DNA from: Microlunatus lacustris
GTDB lineage: Bacteria; Actinomycetota; Actinomycetes; Propionibacteriales; Propionibacteriaceae
Direction of reading: 5' to 3'
DNA: 64,000 bases
NCBI GenBank assembly: GCA_039527025.1
Contig: BAAAJN010000006.1
Coordinates: 248,001-312,000 of the forward strand
The translations under genes and the position numbers were made by a program. This document shows positions 7,704 through 14,657 of this stretch, piece after piece. Position 1 is the stretch's first letter. Each line of letters begins with the position of its first letter. The notes under the pieces are model-generated. The model searched no databases, was not told the DNA's origin, and saw nothing but the letters and a program-made list of their open reading frames with translations.

Positions 7704-9101
7704 GTGCGCTGCACCTTCATCCCCCCGTACCTGCTGGACCACCTGGCCGCGGCGGCGGCGCCCTCGCCCGCGGCGGCCTCCGGCCGTTCGACGCTGGTGC
7801 TCGACCGGCGGCTGCGCGAGCAGCGCACGGCGCCGTCGGTGCTGCCCCGGGTGCGCTCCCTGCGCGCCGACGCGCCGGCGCAGCGTCGCGTGGTGCACAG
7901 CGCCGGCGGCACCGAGACCCTGCCCGGCACGCCCGTCCGCTCCGACGGCGACCCGGTCAGCGGCGACGCCGCCGTCGACGAGGCCTTCGACTCCTCGGGC
8001 CAGGTCTGGGACCTGTTCGCCGAGGTCTTCGACCGCCGGTCGGTGGACGGGGAGGGCACCACGCTCTCCATCACCGTCCACTACGGCGAGCGCTACGACA
8101 ACGCCTTCTGGGACGGGAGCCAGCTGGTGTTCGGCGACGGCGACGGCGAGGTGTTCGAGCGGTTCACCAAGCCGATGGACGTGATGGCGCACGAGTTCAC
8201 CCACGGTGTGACCCAGTTCAGCGCCGGCCTGACCTACCAGGGCCAGTCGGGCGCCCTGAACGAGAGCGTCAGCGACGTCTTCGCCGCGCTGACCGAGCAG
8301 CGGGTGCAGGGGCAGGACGCCGCGTCGGCGGACTGGCTGATCGGGAAGGGCCTGTTCCGACCCGGTGTCGCCGCCCGCGCCCTGCGCTCGATGCTGGAGC
8401 CGGGCACGGCCTACGACGACCCGCGGCTGGGCCGGGACCCGCAGGTCGGGTCGATGGCGGACTACGTCGTCACCGAGGAGGACAACGGCGGGGTGCACCT
8501 CAACTCCGGCATCCCCAACCGGGCGTTCGCCCTGGCGGCGGTGGCGCTCGGCGGCCCGAGCTGGGAGCGGGCCGGCCGGGTCTGGTACGACACGTTGACC
8601 GGCGGGCAGATCGGCGCCGACGTGGACTTCGTCGGGTTCGCCGAGGCGACCGTGGCCTCGGCGCAGCAGCTCTTCGCCGACGAGCCCGAGGTGGCGACGC
8701 AGGTGCGCACCGGCTGGGTCCAGGTGGGCGTGCTGGCCGCCGTCGACGACGGCCAGGTCGCCCCCGCGCCGCCGGCTCCGGTGGACGCCGCCCCGCCCGT
8801 GCCAGGTGTCCCGGCAGCCGGGGCACGGACGGTCGCGGTCCGGCGCAGCGGCGGCTTCACCGGAGGCGTGCGGGCCGGCGAGCTGGACCTCGACGGCGAC
8901 CCGCAGGGGCCACAGGTGCGGCAGCTGCTGCTCGACACCGACCTCACCCGGTTGGCCGGCAGCGCGCCGGCACCGGACCGGTTCGTCTACACCGTGGACG
9001 TCGGGGACTGGCACCTGACGGTGCCCGAGCAGGACCTGACCCCCGAGCTCGACCAGGTCGTCCGGATCGTGCTCGGTGGCGGCCGGCTCGACCTCGGCTG
9101 A
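7704..9101 (+). CDS. M4 (thermolysin/protealysin-type) metallopeptidase fused to a C-terminal emfourin-like domain
   Basis: The 465-residue protein starts with the protealysin-type propeptide motif RCTFIPPYLLDHLA. The zinc site follows as HEFTH at 163-167 and the third ligand in NESVSD (E187). The thermolysin-like signature NGGVHLNSGIPNRAF completes the active site. After about residue 350 comes a Pro/Ala linker. From about 372 to the end lies a compact domain, VAVRRSGGFTGGV ... DRFVYTVDV ... HLTVPEQDL, which resembles emfourin, the protein inhibitor of protealysin. There is no signal peptide, as in other protealysin-like enzymes. GTG at 7704 (GGGAG upstream) is preferred because homologues begin with this propeptide motif. 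An upstream ATG-like start at 7575 adds an unconserved Arg-rich leader. Confidence 0.88.
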   Translation: MRCTFIPPYLLDHLAAAAAPSPAAASGRSTLVLDRRLREQRTAPSVLPRVRSLRADAPAQRRVVHSAGGTETLPGTPVRSDGDPVSGDAAVDEAFDSSGQVWDLFAEVFDRRSVDGEGTTLSITVHYGERYDNAFWDGSQLVFGDGDGEVFERFTKPMDVMAHEFTHGVTQFSAGLTYQGQSGALNESVSDVFAALTEQRVQGQDAASADWLIGKGLFRPGVAARALRSMLEPGTAYDDPRLGRDPQVGSMADYVVTEEDNGGVHLNSGIPNRAFALAAVALGGPSWERAGRVWYDTLTGGQIGADVDFVGFAEATVASAQQLFADEPEVATQVRTGWVQVGVLAAVDDGQVAPAPPAPVDAAPPVPGVPAAGARTVAVRRSGGFTGGVRAGELDLDGDPQGPQVRQLLLDTDLTRLAGSAPAPDRFVYTVDVGDWHLTVPEQDLTPELDQVVRIVLGGGRLDLG

Positions 9102-9144
9102 GGCCTCGCGGCCCTGAGCTCGTCGCAGGGCCGCCGCCGAGGCC
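9102..9144. terminator. Bidirectional hairpin between converging genes
   Basis: The whole gap between the protease and the stress-protein gene is one long hairpin. The outer stem is GGCCTCG/CGAGGCC (7 bp) and the inner stem CGGCCCTG/CAGGGCCG (8 bp), with a four-base bulge on the right arm. It probably ends transcription from both sides. Confidence 0.7.
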
Positions 9145-9145
9145 G

Positions 9146-9661
9146 TCAGCCCAGCGGGGGGTCCTCCCAGGGCAGCGGCGTCCCGGCGGCGACCGGGTGC
9201 ACCGGGACGACCACCACGGGCCGGTGCTGCCGGTGCGCCAGCTGGGCGGCGACGGAGCCCCCGAAGAACTCCTTGAGCCCCGAGCGGACACCGCGGCGCC
9301 GGCTGCCGACCACGATCAGCTCCACGTCGCAGATGTCGGCCAGCCGGGCCAGGGCGTAGGCCCGGTCGCCGGCGAGCTCGCGGAACGTCACCGGGACGTC
9401 GCCGACCAGGCCGCGGACGTGCTCGGCCAGCACCGGGTCGAAGTCGCTCTCGGACAGCTCGGGCAGGTCCGGGTCCAGTGGACGGGAGACGACGGTCCCG
9501 TCCGGTCGTTCCTCCACCACGTAACGGCCGACGTCGACGTGCGCGCAGACCAGCTCGGCCGACACCGCCCGCGCGAAGCGGACGGCCTGCTCCAGCACGA
9601 CGTCGGCCTGGTCGTGGTTCACGCCGACCAGGATGCGGTGCTGACCAGGGGTGCTGCCCAT
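9146..9661 (-). CDS. Universal stress protein (UspA family)
   Basis: The single-domain 171-residue protein has the Usp fold order: strand HRILVGVNHD, helix, strand AELVCAHVDVG, a long insert at about 50-85, then ELIVVGSRRRG and the C-terminal strand PVVVVPV. The nucleotide-loop region (GSRRRGVRSGLKEFFGGSVAAQL) approximates the G-x2-G-x9-G-S/T ATP-binding pattern, so ATP binding is possible. Usp proteins help cells survive starvation and oxidative or dormancy stress, usually through unknown partners. The gene is followed closely by no same-strand gene and is preceded on the same strand by ogt after 18 bases, so read-through from the sigma/ogt operon is not the direction of transcription order; it would be third in that minus-strand unit. 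Confidence 0.88.
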   Translation of the reverse strand: MGSTPGQHRILVGVNHDQADVVLEQAVRFARAVSAELVCAHVDVGRYVVEERPDGTVVSRPLDPDLPELSESDFDPVLAEHVRGLVGDVPVTFRELAGDRAYALARLADICDVELIVVGSRRRGVRSGLKEFFGGSVAAQLAHRQHRPVVVVPVHPVAAGTPLPWEDPPLG

Positions 9662-9679
9662 GACTCCTCCTCGCGCGAG

Positions 9680-10315
9680 CTACCGGTGCTGGGAACGATA
9701 GCCCTCGGGGGCGGCGCCCGCTTCCAGCGCGAGCAGCCCCGTCTTGACGTCCAGGCCGCCCACGTAACCACCCAGGCTGCCGTCGGAGCGCAGCACCCGG
9801 TGGCAGGGCACGACGACGGGGACGGGATTGGTGGCGCAGGCCGAGCCCACCGCCCGGACGGCGCGCGGGCTCGCCGTCGCCTGCGCCACCTCGGTGTAGG
9901 TCTCGGTCCGGCCGTAGGGCAGGACCCGCAGGTGGTCCAGCACCGTCCGGCGGTAGCCGCTGCTCAGCCGCAGGTCGACGTCGAGGGCGAACTCCTGCCG
10001 GACGCCGGCGAAGTACTCGTCGAGCTGGCGGCGGACGTCGTCGAGCCGGGCCGGCGCCCGCAGGACGCGCGGGCTGACCCGCTCGGCCAGCCGGGCGAGC
10101 ACGGCGTCGTGGTCCTCGCGGGCGAAGGCGAGCCGGAGCAGTCCCTGGCGGGTGGCGGCGAGCAGCAGCGGGCCGAAGGGCGAGTCGGTCGTGGTGTAGC
10201 CGACGTCCAGCAGGTCCGCGCCCTCGGCCGCCGCGGCCAGCCGGTCGCGCAGCCGCCCCAGCTCGGCGGCGGTGGGGGTGCCCAGCGCCGGGCCGTCGGT
10301 GGTGGGGGTGCTCAT
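9680..10315 (-). CDS. ogt: Methylated-DNA--[protein]-cysteine S-methyltransferase
   Basis: This suicide repair protein removes alkyl groups from O6-methylguanine and O4-methylthymine in DNA. It has 211 residues. The acceptor cysteine is C171 in PVVVPCHRV. The helix-turn-helix preceding it contains GYRRTVLDHLRVLPYGRTETYTEVA-type sequence, and the arginine finger region RAVGSACATNPVP is present. The C-terminal GGYVGGLDVKTGLLALE matches the family. The ATG at 10315 overlaps the stop of the sigma factor gene (ATGA), so the two are made together. The N-terminal ~40 residues are not conserved. A dedicated sigma factor in the same operon suggests controlled expression, perhaps on alkylation or general stress. 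Confidence 0.93.
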   Translation of the reverse strand: MSTPTTDGPALGTPTAAELGRLRDRLAAAAEGADLLDVGYTTTDSPFGPLLLAATRQGLLRLAFAREDHDAVLARLAERVSPRVLRAPARLDDVRRQLDEYFAGVRQEFALDVDLRLSSGYRRTVLDHLRVLPYGRTETYTEVAQATASPRAVRAVGSACATNPVPVVVPCHRVLRSDGSLGGYVGGLDVKTGLLALEAGAAPEGYRSQHR

Positions 10316-10824
10316 GGTTGCTCCTGCTGGTCGGTGCGGGCGGAGGTTGACGAGCGGGTCGGCACGGAGGACCGCAGGGCGGCGATGCCGTCGGCAGCCG
10401 CGCGGCGCGCGGCCGTGGCCGTCCCGCCGAGCAGCGCTGCCACCTCGGCGTAGGGCAGGCCGGCGACGTGGTGGTAGGCGACGGCCTGGCGCTGCTTCGG
10501 CGGCAGCGCCCGCAACCGGTCCCACAGCTCGTCGTCGGAGGGCTGCCAGACGCCGAGCTCGGAGGGCCTGGCCGGGACCTCCTCGACGGCCAGCGGTCGC
10601 CGACGGGCGGCCCGGAGCGCGTCGAGCGCCTTGCGCTGCGCGATCCGCACCAGCCAGGCCTCGACGTTCGCCCCGGGCGGCAGCTCGGGGTAGGCGCGCA
10701 GAGCGGCCAGGAAGGTCTCCGACCAGGCGTCGTCGGCGTCCTGGGTGCTCAGCACGGAGCGGCAGACCCGCAGCACGGTGGCCCCGTGGCGGGTGACGAC
10801 GTCGTCGAACGGTACGCTGCTCAT
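10312..10824 (-). CDS. RNA polymerase sigma factor, ECF-like
   Basis: The 170-residue protein carries sigma region 2 (about residues 5-75, VTRHGATVLRVCRSVL ... AWSETFLAAL) and region 4 (about 110-155, LPPKQRQAVAYHHVAGLPY, then AEVAALLGG as recognition-helix area). The ATG at 10824 is chosen. A GTG 75 bases upstream would add a tail that comes from the decayed CNNM gene next door. The gene overlaps ogt by ATGA. No anti-sigma gene is adjacent, so any control must lie elsewhere. It could direct its own operon, but I could not identify a matching -35/-10 pair upstream with confidence. Confidence 0.85.
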   Translation of the reverse strand: MSSVPFDDVVTRHGATVLRVCRSVLSTQDADDAWSETFLAALRAYPELPPGANVEAWLVRIAQRKALDALRAARRRPLAVEEVPARPSELGVWQPSDDELWDRLRALPPKQRQAVAYHHVAGLPYAEVAALLGGTATAARRAAADGIAALRSSVPTRSSTSARTDQQEQP

Positions 10825-10879
10825 CACCGGGTAGACGCCGGCCGGGCCACGGATGTGAGGTCGGGGGCCGGGTCCGTGA

Positions 10880-11139
10880 CTGCTGGTCGCGTCCTGCACC
10901 TCACCGACGAGCTCCTCGATGATGTCCTCGAGGAACAGCCTCCGGGTCGATCACGGGTGAGCGGACCAGGCGTTGGCGGCGCCGATCACGGGCACCACCT
11001 CGGGCCGCCCGGGTTCGGTCAGCGGGCCCTCGAGCAGCGGGCTCACCGCCGGTGACCAGCGCGAACTCGGACGCGACGAAATCCCCGTGCCCACCGTCAG
11101 GACCAGGCCGACGGCGACCACCGGCCAGTCGCCCACCAT
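10880..11139 (-). pseudogene. Decayed fragment of a CNNM/CBS-domain (CorC/TlyC-like) membrane protein gene
   Basis: A good ribosome site (GGGAGAGG) and ATG at 11139 open MVGDWPVVAVGLVLTVGTG, which looks like the first helix of a CNNM transporter. After a one-base frameshift near 11080 the next frame continues as FVASEFALVT, the conserved family sequence. Roughly 100 bases further on, another frame reads LFLEDIIEELVGEV (about 10896-10938), the hallmark after the CBS domains in CorC/TlyC proteins. The several hundred codons normally between these parts are missing. The gene is thus a deletion-plus-frameshift remnant whose tail now runs into the sigma factor's leader. No product is expected. Confidence 0.7.
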
Positions 11140-11163
11140 GCCGACCTCTCCCGGGGTGGAGGG

Positions 11164-11967
11164 TCAGCCTCGCGACTCCTCCTCCAGACCCGCGTAGGCG
11201 GCGCTGGGCACCTGGGTGGCCAGCTTGCCCCCGCTGACGTCCACCAGCGTGCCGGTGATGTACCCCGCCAGGTCGCTGGCCAGGAAGCACAGCAGGTTGG
11301 CCACGTCCTGCGCCTCGCCCCAGCGGCGCAGGCTCAGCGTGTCCAGCTTGGCCGACTGCTCCGCCGGCGGCAGGTCGGCGAAGCCGTTCATCGCCGTCGG
11401 GATCATCCCGGGGGCGTAGGAGTTCGCGGTGATCCCCCAGGGTCCCAGCTCGCCGGCGATGGTGCGGGTGAACTGGACCACGGCGGCCTTGGAGGCGGCG
11501 TAGGCCGAGGAGCCGACGCTGGGCACGATGGCGGCGAAGGAGGCCGCGTTGAGGATGCGGCCGGAGCGCTGCCGCTTCATCACCGGGGCCACCGCCCGGC
11601 AGGTGGTGAAGGTCCCGCGGACGTTGACCTCGAAGCAGCGGTCCCAGGCCGCCGCGTCGAGGTCCTCCAGCCGGCCCTCCACGTTGATGCCGGCGTTGTT
11701 GACCAGCACGTCGACCCGGCCGAAGCGGGCGACGGCGTCGTCGACCACCCGCTGCACCGCGTCGGCGTCCCGAACGTCGGCGGTGGCCGGCACCACGGTG
11801 GCGCCGTCGGCCGCCAGCGCCCCGGCCACCTCCTCGACCTCGGCGGCCACCAGGTCCAGGGCCACCACCCGGGCGCCGTCGCGGGCGAAGGTCTCGGCGA
11901 TCGTGGCGCCGATCCCCCGGCCGGCTCCGGTGACGAGCACGACGCGGTCCTGCAGGTCGATGAGCAC
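11164..11967 (-). CDS. Short-chain dehydrogenase/reductase (FabG-like)
   Basis: The 267-residue classical SDR has the cofactor motif TGAGRGIG at about residues 11-18, NNAG at about 88-91, the catalytic serine in ILNAAS and YAASK as the catalytic Tyr/Lys pair. The acidic residue after the second strand (VVALDL) favours NAD(H). It ends with the usual ITGTLVDVSGG. The GTG at 11967 sits behind a strong AGGAGG; the much longer upstream frame is a shadow. It is divergent from another SDR gene. Substrate unknown: 3-oxoacyl-thioesters, sugars or alcohols are all possible for this class. Confidence 0.85.
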   Translation of the reverse strand: MLIDLQDRVVLVTGAGRGIGATIAETFARDGARVVALDLVAAEVEEVAGALAADGATVVPATADVRDADAVQRVVDDAVARFGRVDVLVNNAGINVEGRLEDLDAAAWDRCFEVNVRGTFTTCRAVAPVMKRQRSGRILNAASFAAIVPSVGSSAYAASKAAVVQFTRTIAGELGPWGITANSYAPGMIPTAMNGFADLPPAEQSAKLDTLSLRRWGEAQDVANLLCFLASDLAGYITGTLVDVSGGKLATQVPSAAYAGLEEESRG

Positions 11968-12088
11968 GCGGGCCTCCTGGGACGGGCCGGCGGGGCCGGC
12001 GCTGGTGACGACGGGGCGGTGCGAGAGAGTGGGGCACACCCTAGTCCCGCGCCGGTCGGCCGGCGTCGGCAGCGTCGAGAGGACCCCC

Positions 12089-12865
12089 GTGAGCACCGTC
12101 CCCACCCCCTCCGTCGACGGCGACGACACCCCTCGGACCGTCTGGGTGACCGGCGCCGGGAGCGGGGTTGGCCGTGCGGTCGCGGTGTCCGCCGGTCGAG
12201 CTGGCGCCCGGGTGGTGCTGACCGGCCGCCGGGCGGCGGCGCTGTCCGAGACCGCCGCCCTCGTCCACGGCGCCGGCGGCGAGGCCCTCGAGCTGCCCGC
12301 CGACACCAGCGACGAGCACCAGCTGCAGCAGGCCTGGACGACGCTGCGGCAGACCTGGGGCGACCCGACCGACCTGGTGCTCTCCGCGGGCCTCAACCAC
12401 CCGCGGCGCTACTGGCGCGACCAGAGCATGGCTGACTTCCGGGCCATCGTCGACACCAACCTGACGGCCGCCGCGCTCGTGGTCGACCTGGCCCTGCCGG
12501 TCCTGCGCGCTACCGGTGGCGGCGTGGTCGTCTTCGTCTCCTCGGTCTCGGGGTGGCAGTTCTCGCCCGACGCCGGCGTGGCCTACAGCGCCAGCAAGAC
12601 CGCCGTCGGCTCGCTGGCCGCGCACCTCAACGCGCAGGAGAACCGGAACGGCATCCGCGCCTGCTCGATCTGCCCCGGCGACATCGACAGCGACTTCCTC
12701 AGCCTGCGGCCGGTGGTGCCGGGCGAGGACGACCGGGTGGCGATGCTGAGCCCGGAGGACGTCGCCCGCACCGTGCAGTTCGTGCTGGACAGCCCGCCCC
12801 ACGTCTGCGTCAACGAGCTGGTCGTCACCCCGACCAAGCGTCAGGCCGCCACGTCGAGCCCCTGA
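12089..12865 (+). CDS. Short-chain dehydrogenase/reductase
   Basis: The 258-residue SDR has the cofactor loop TGAGSGVG at about residues 15-22, the catalytic serine in FVSSVSGW and YSASK. An arginine follows the second strand (VVLTGRR), which favours NADPH. The active-site loop SICPGDIDSDFL replaces the usual PG-x-T segment. GTG at 12089 is chosen because GAGAGGA lies six bases before it; the longer frame upstream opposes the divergent SDR. The 121-base gap between the two SDR genes must hold both promoters. The pair need not share a pathway. Substrate unknown. Confidence 0.83.
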   Translation: MSTVPTPSVDGDDTPRTVWVTGAGSGVGRAVAVSAGRAGARVVLTGRRAAALSETAALVHGAGGEALELPADTSDEHQLQQAWTTLRQTWGDPTDLVLSAGLNHPRRYWRDQSMADFRAIVDTNLTAAALVVDLALPVLRATGGGVVVFVSSVSGWQFSPDAGVAYSASKTAVGSLAAHLNAQENRNGIRACSICPGDIDSDFLSLRPVVPGEDDRVAMLSPEDVARTVQFVLDSPPHVCVNELVVTPTKRQAATSSP

Positions 12866-12872
12866 CCCCGGC

Positions 12873-13323
12873 GTGAGCGGCGCCTTCCGGTCCCTGGTCG
12901 AGGCGGTGCCGCGGCCCTGCGCTGGCCCCGTCCCCTCCGGAAGGAGCCCCGCCCTGCGTCTGCTCACCCGGGCCCTGGTCGCCGCCCTCGTCTGCGTGGC
13001 GATGTTCGCGCTCGAGGCCGCCACGATCGCCAGCGGACGCGATCCCTTCGGCGACCCCGTCGTCGCACTCTTCTTCTTCGCCGGCCTCGCGGCGCTCCTG
13101 GTCACCTCCGTGCTGACCGGTGCTGCGCTGGCCCTCGGGGTGGTCGGCAGCGCCCTGGTGGCCGTCGTGGCGACCGCCGTGCTCCGGTCGGGGCTCCTGG
13201 GCGTGGGGCGAGGTCGACCTCTGGGTGATCGCCCTGCTCACCCTGTCCGCGGTGCTGCTGCCGCGGGCGAGGCCGGGCGGCCCGCCCGCAGCGGTGGACG
13301 GCGGCCTCCAGCATAAGCATTGA
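12873..13323 (+). CDS. Small membrane protein, apparently frameshifted
   Basis: Frame one (from GTG 12873, or from a CTG at 12954 behind a perfect GGAAGGAG) encodes helices LTRALVAALVCVAMFALEA, PVVALFFFAGLAALLVTSVL and ALALGVVGSALVAVVATAV. It then turns into an Arg/Gly/Ala-rich tail ending at 13316. In the +1 frame the sequence from about 13200 reads EVDLWVIALLTLSAVLLPRA, a good fourth helix, and ends at 13323. The most economical view is a four-helix hypothetical membrane protein broken by a single-base shift near 13200, either real or a sequencing slip. No family was recognised. Confidence 0.5.
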
Positions 13324-13348
13324 CTTATACAGCGCGCACTGCTCAGAT
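13313..13348 (+). promoter_or_regulatory. Promoter and putative ArsR operator
   Basis: An inverted repeat ATAAG-N6-CTTAT (13313-13328) overlaps a -35-like TTGACT (13320-13325). Seventeen bases later TCAGAT (13343-13348) is a weak -10, and the ArsR GTG start follows after six bases. That spacing fits a leaderless mRNA. The stretch is AT-rich for this genome. A repressor bound to the repeat would cover the -35 box, so autoregulation by the ArsR protein is likely. Confidence 0.55.
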
Positions 13349-13354
13349 GAACGC

Positions 13355-13687
13355 GTGCACGCACTCGACGTCCTCGGCGATCCCGTCCGTCGCCGCCTCG
13401 TCGAGCTGCTGCGCGACGGCGAGCAGCCGGCCGGGGCCCTCGGAGCCCGGGTGACCGCCGAGTTCGGCATCTCCCAGCCCGCCGTCTCCCAGCACCTCCG
13501 CGTGCTCCGCGACGCCGGGTTCGCCCGAGCGCGGGCCGTCGGCAACCGGCGGCTCTACGCGCTGGAACCGGCCCCGCTGCAGGAGGTCGACGCGTGGCTG
13601 GAGCCCTACCGGGTGTTCTGGGCGCACCGCCTGGACGCCCTCGACACCGAGATCCGGCGAGGACGCCGGGACAGGAGCACCTCATGA
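13355..13687 (+). CDS. ArsR-family winged-helix repressor
   Basis: The 110-residue protein begins directly with the winged helix HALDVLGDPVRRRLVELLRDG. The recognition helix is ISQPAVSQHLRVLRDAGFA, followed by the wing RAVGNRRLYALEPAP. It lacks the metal-binding cysteines of arsenic or cadmium sensors and belongs to the group paired with SRPBCC/AHSA1 proteins. The GTG at 13355 has no Shine-Dalgarno site and may be read from a leaderless transcript. Its stop overlaps the next ATG (ATGA), so the SRPBCC protein is co-produced and may be its effector or its target. A palindrome upstream is the likely operator. Confidence 0.88.
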   Translation: MHALDVLGDPVRRRLVELLRDGEQPAGALGARVTAEFGISQPAVSQHLRVLRDAGFARARAVGNRRLYALEPAPLQEVDAWLEPYRVFWAHRLDALDTEIRRGRRDRSTS

Positions 13688-14211
13688 GCGACACCACCAC
13701 CGCACCTCCCCCCGACTCGGCCCTCGGCCGGCTGGGCGCCGTCGTCCGCGAGGACGGGGAGGTGCTGCTCCGCTTCGAGCGGCACTACGACGCCCCGGCC
13801 GCCGACGTCTGGTCGGCGCTCACCGACCCCGACCGGACAGCACGGTGGCTGGGGCGCTGGACCGGCGACCCCGCGAGCGGGCAGGTGCTGCTGACGATGG
13901 CCGACGAGGAGGGCACCCCGACCGAGCCCGTCACCGTCGACCGCTGCGAGCCTCCCACCCGGCTCGACGTCACGATGACCACCGGCGACGGCCCGTGGCC
14001 GCTGACGGTGCTGGTCACCGAGGAGGCGGGCCGTACCCGCCTGCTGTTCACCCACCGGCTCGCAGAGCCGTTCGACGCCAGCGCCGTCGGGCCTGGCTGG
14101 CACTACTACCTGGACCGGCTGGGCGCGGTCGTCGCCGGCGTGCCGGTGCCGGACGACTTCACGGTCTACCACCCGCGGCTGGCCGCGGCCTACCCCGTCC
14201 CGCCCGCGTAG
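13684..14211 (+). CDS. SRPBCC (AHSA1/START-like) domain protein
   Basis: The 175-residue protein shows the AHSA1 pattern: an opening strand VLLRFERHYDAPAADVWSALTDPDRTARWLG, then VDRCEPPTRLDVT and WPLTVLVTEEAGRTRLLFTHRL. The closing helix begins GPGWHYYLDRLGAVV. Such proteins form a deep hydrophobic pocket that can bind small lipophilic ligands. Genes for them are very often coupled to ArsR repressors, as here by a four-base overlap. No catalytic residue can be named. It is probably cytosolic. The earlier in-frame start at 13594 lies inside arsR and was rejected. Confidence 0.87.
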   Translation: MSDTTTAPPPDSALGRLGAVVREDGEVLLRFERHYDAPAADVWSALTDPDRTARWLGRWTGDPASGQVLLTMADEEGTPTEPVTVDRCEPPTRLDVTMTTGDGPWPLTVLVTEEAGRTRLLFTHRLAEPFDASAVGPGWHYYLDRLGAVVAGVPVPDDFTVYHPRLAAAYPVPPA

Positions 14212-14222
14212 CGGGAGCAGCC

Positions 14223-14615
14223 TCAGGCCTTGACCGCCATCACCGGGTGGTGGACGGTCAGCAGGATCCGGCTGGCGGCGCTGCCCAGGATCAGCTTGCC
14301 GACCGGGCTGCGGCGGCGGAGCCCGATCACCACGAGCTCGGCGTCGACCTCCCCCGCGATGCGGTCGAGGTCGTCGGCCACGTCCTCGCCGTTGCTGTCC
14401 TGGCGCAGCTCGGCCTCGACGTCGAGCGCGGCCAGCTCGGCCTGCAGCTCCGCGACGGCGCGGTCCTGGAGGTACCGCTCGTCGACCAGGGCGTCACCGC
14501 GGGTGGTGTTGACCACCACCAGCCGCGCCCCCCGGAACCGCGCCTCCTCGATCCCCCGGGCCAGCGCCGCCCGGCCCTCCGGACTGGGCACGTAGCCCAC
14601 CACCACCGCACTCAT
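14223..14615 (-). CDS. Universal stress protein, short form
   Basis: The 130-residue single-domain UspA protein starts with AVVVGYVPSPEGRAAL and ends with AASRILLTVHHPVMAVK. The loop GLRRRSPVGKLILGSAA follows the ATP-binding Usp pattern G-x2-[GR]-x9-G-S closely. It lies 42 bases downstream of tctA on the same strand. It may therefore be the last gene of the tct transport operon, a common arrangement in which Usp proteins accompany transporters. The ATG at 14615 is the only good start. Confidence 0.85.
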   Translation of the reverse strand: MSAVVVGYVPSPEGRAALARGIEEARFRGARLVVVNTTRGDALVDERYLQDRAVAELQAELAALDVEAELRQDSNGEDVADDLDRIAGEVDAELVVIGLRRRSPVGKLILGSAASRILLTVHHPVMAVKA

Positions 14616-14657
14616 CGTGGCTGCTCCCTCCCCCTCATCGACGGACCCACGAACGAC

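Noticed and set aside
12954..12956. CTG as a certain start codon of the small membrane protein
   Set aside because: The ribosome site is excellent, but CTG starts are rare and the gene is frameshifted, so it is only mentioned as an alternative.
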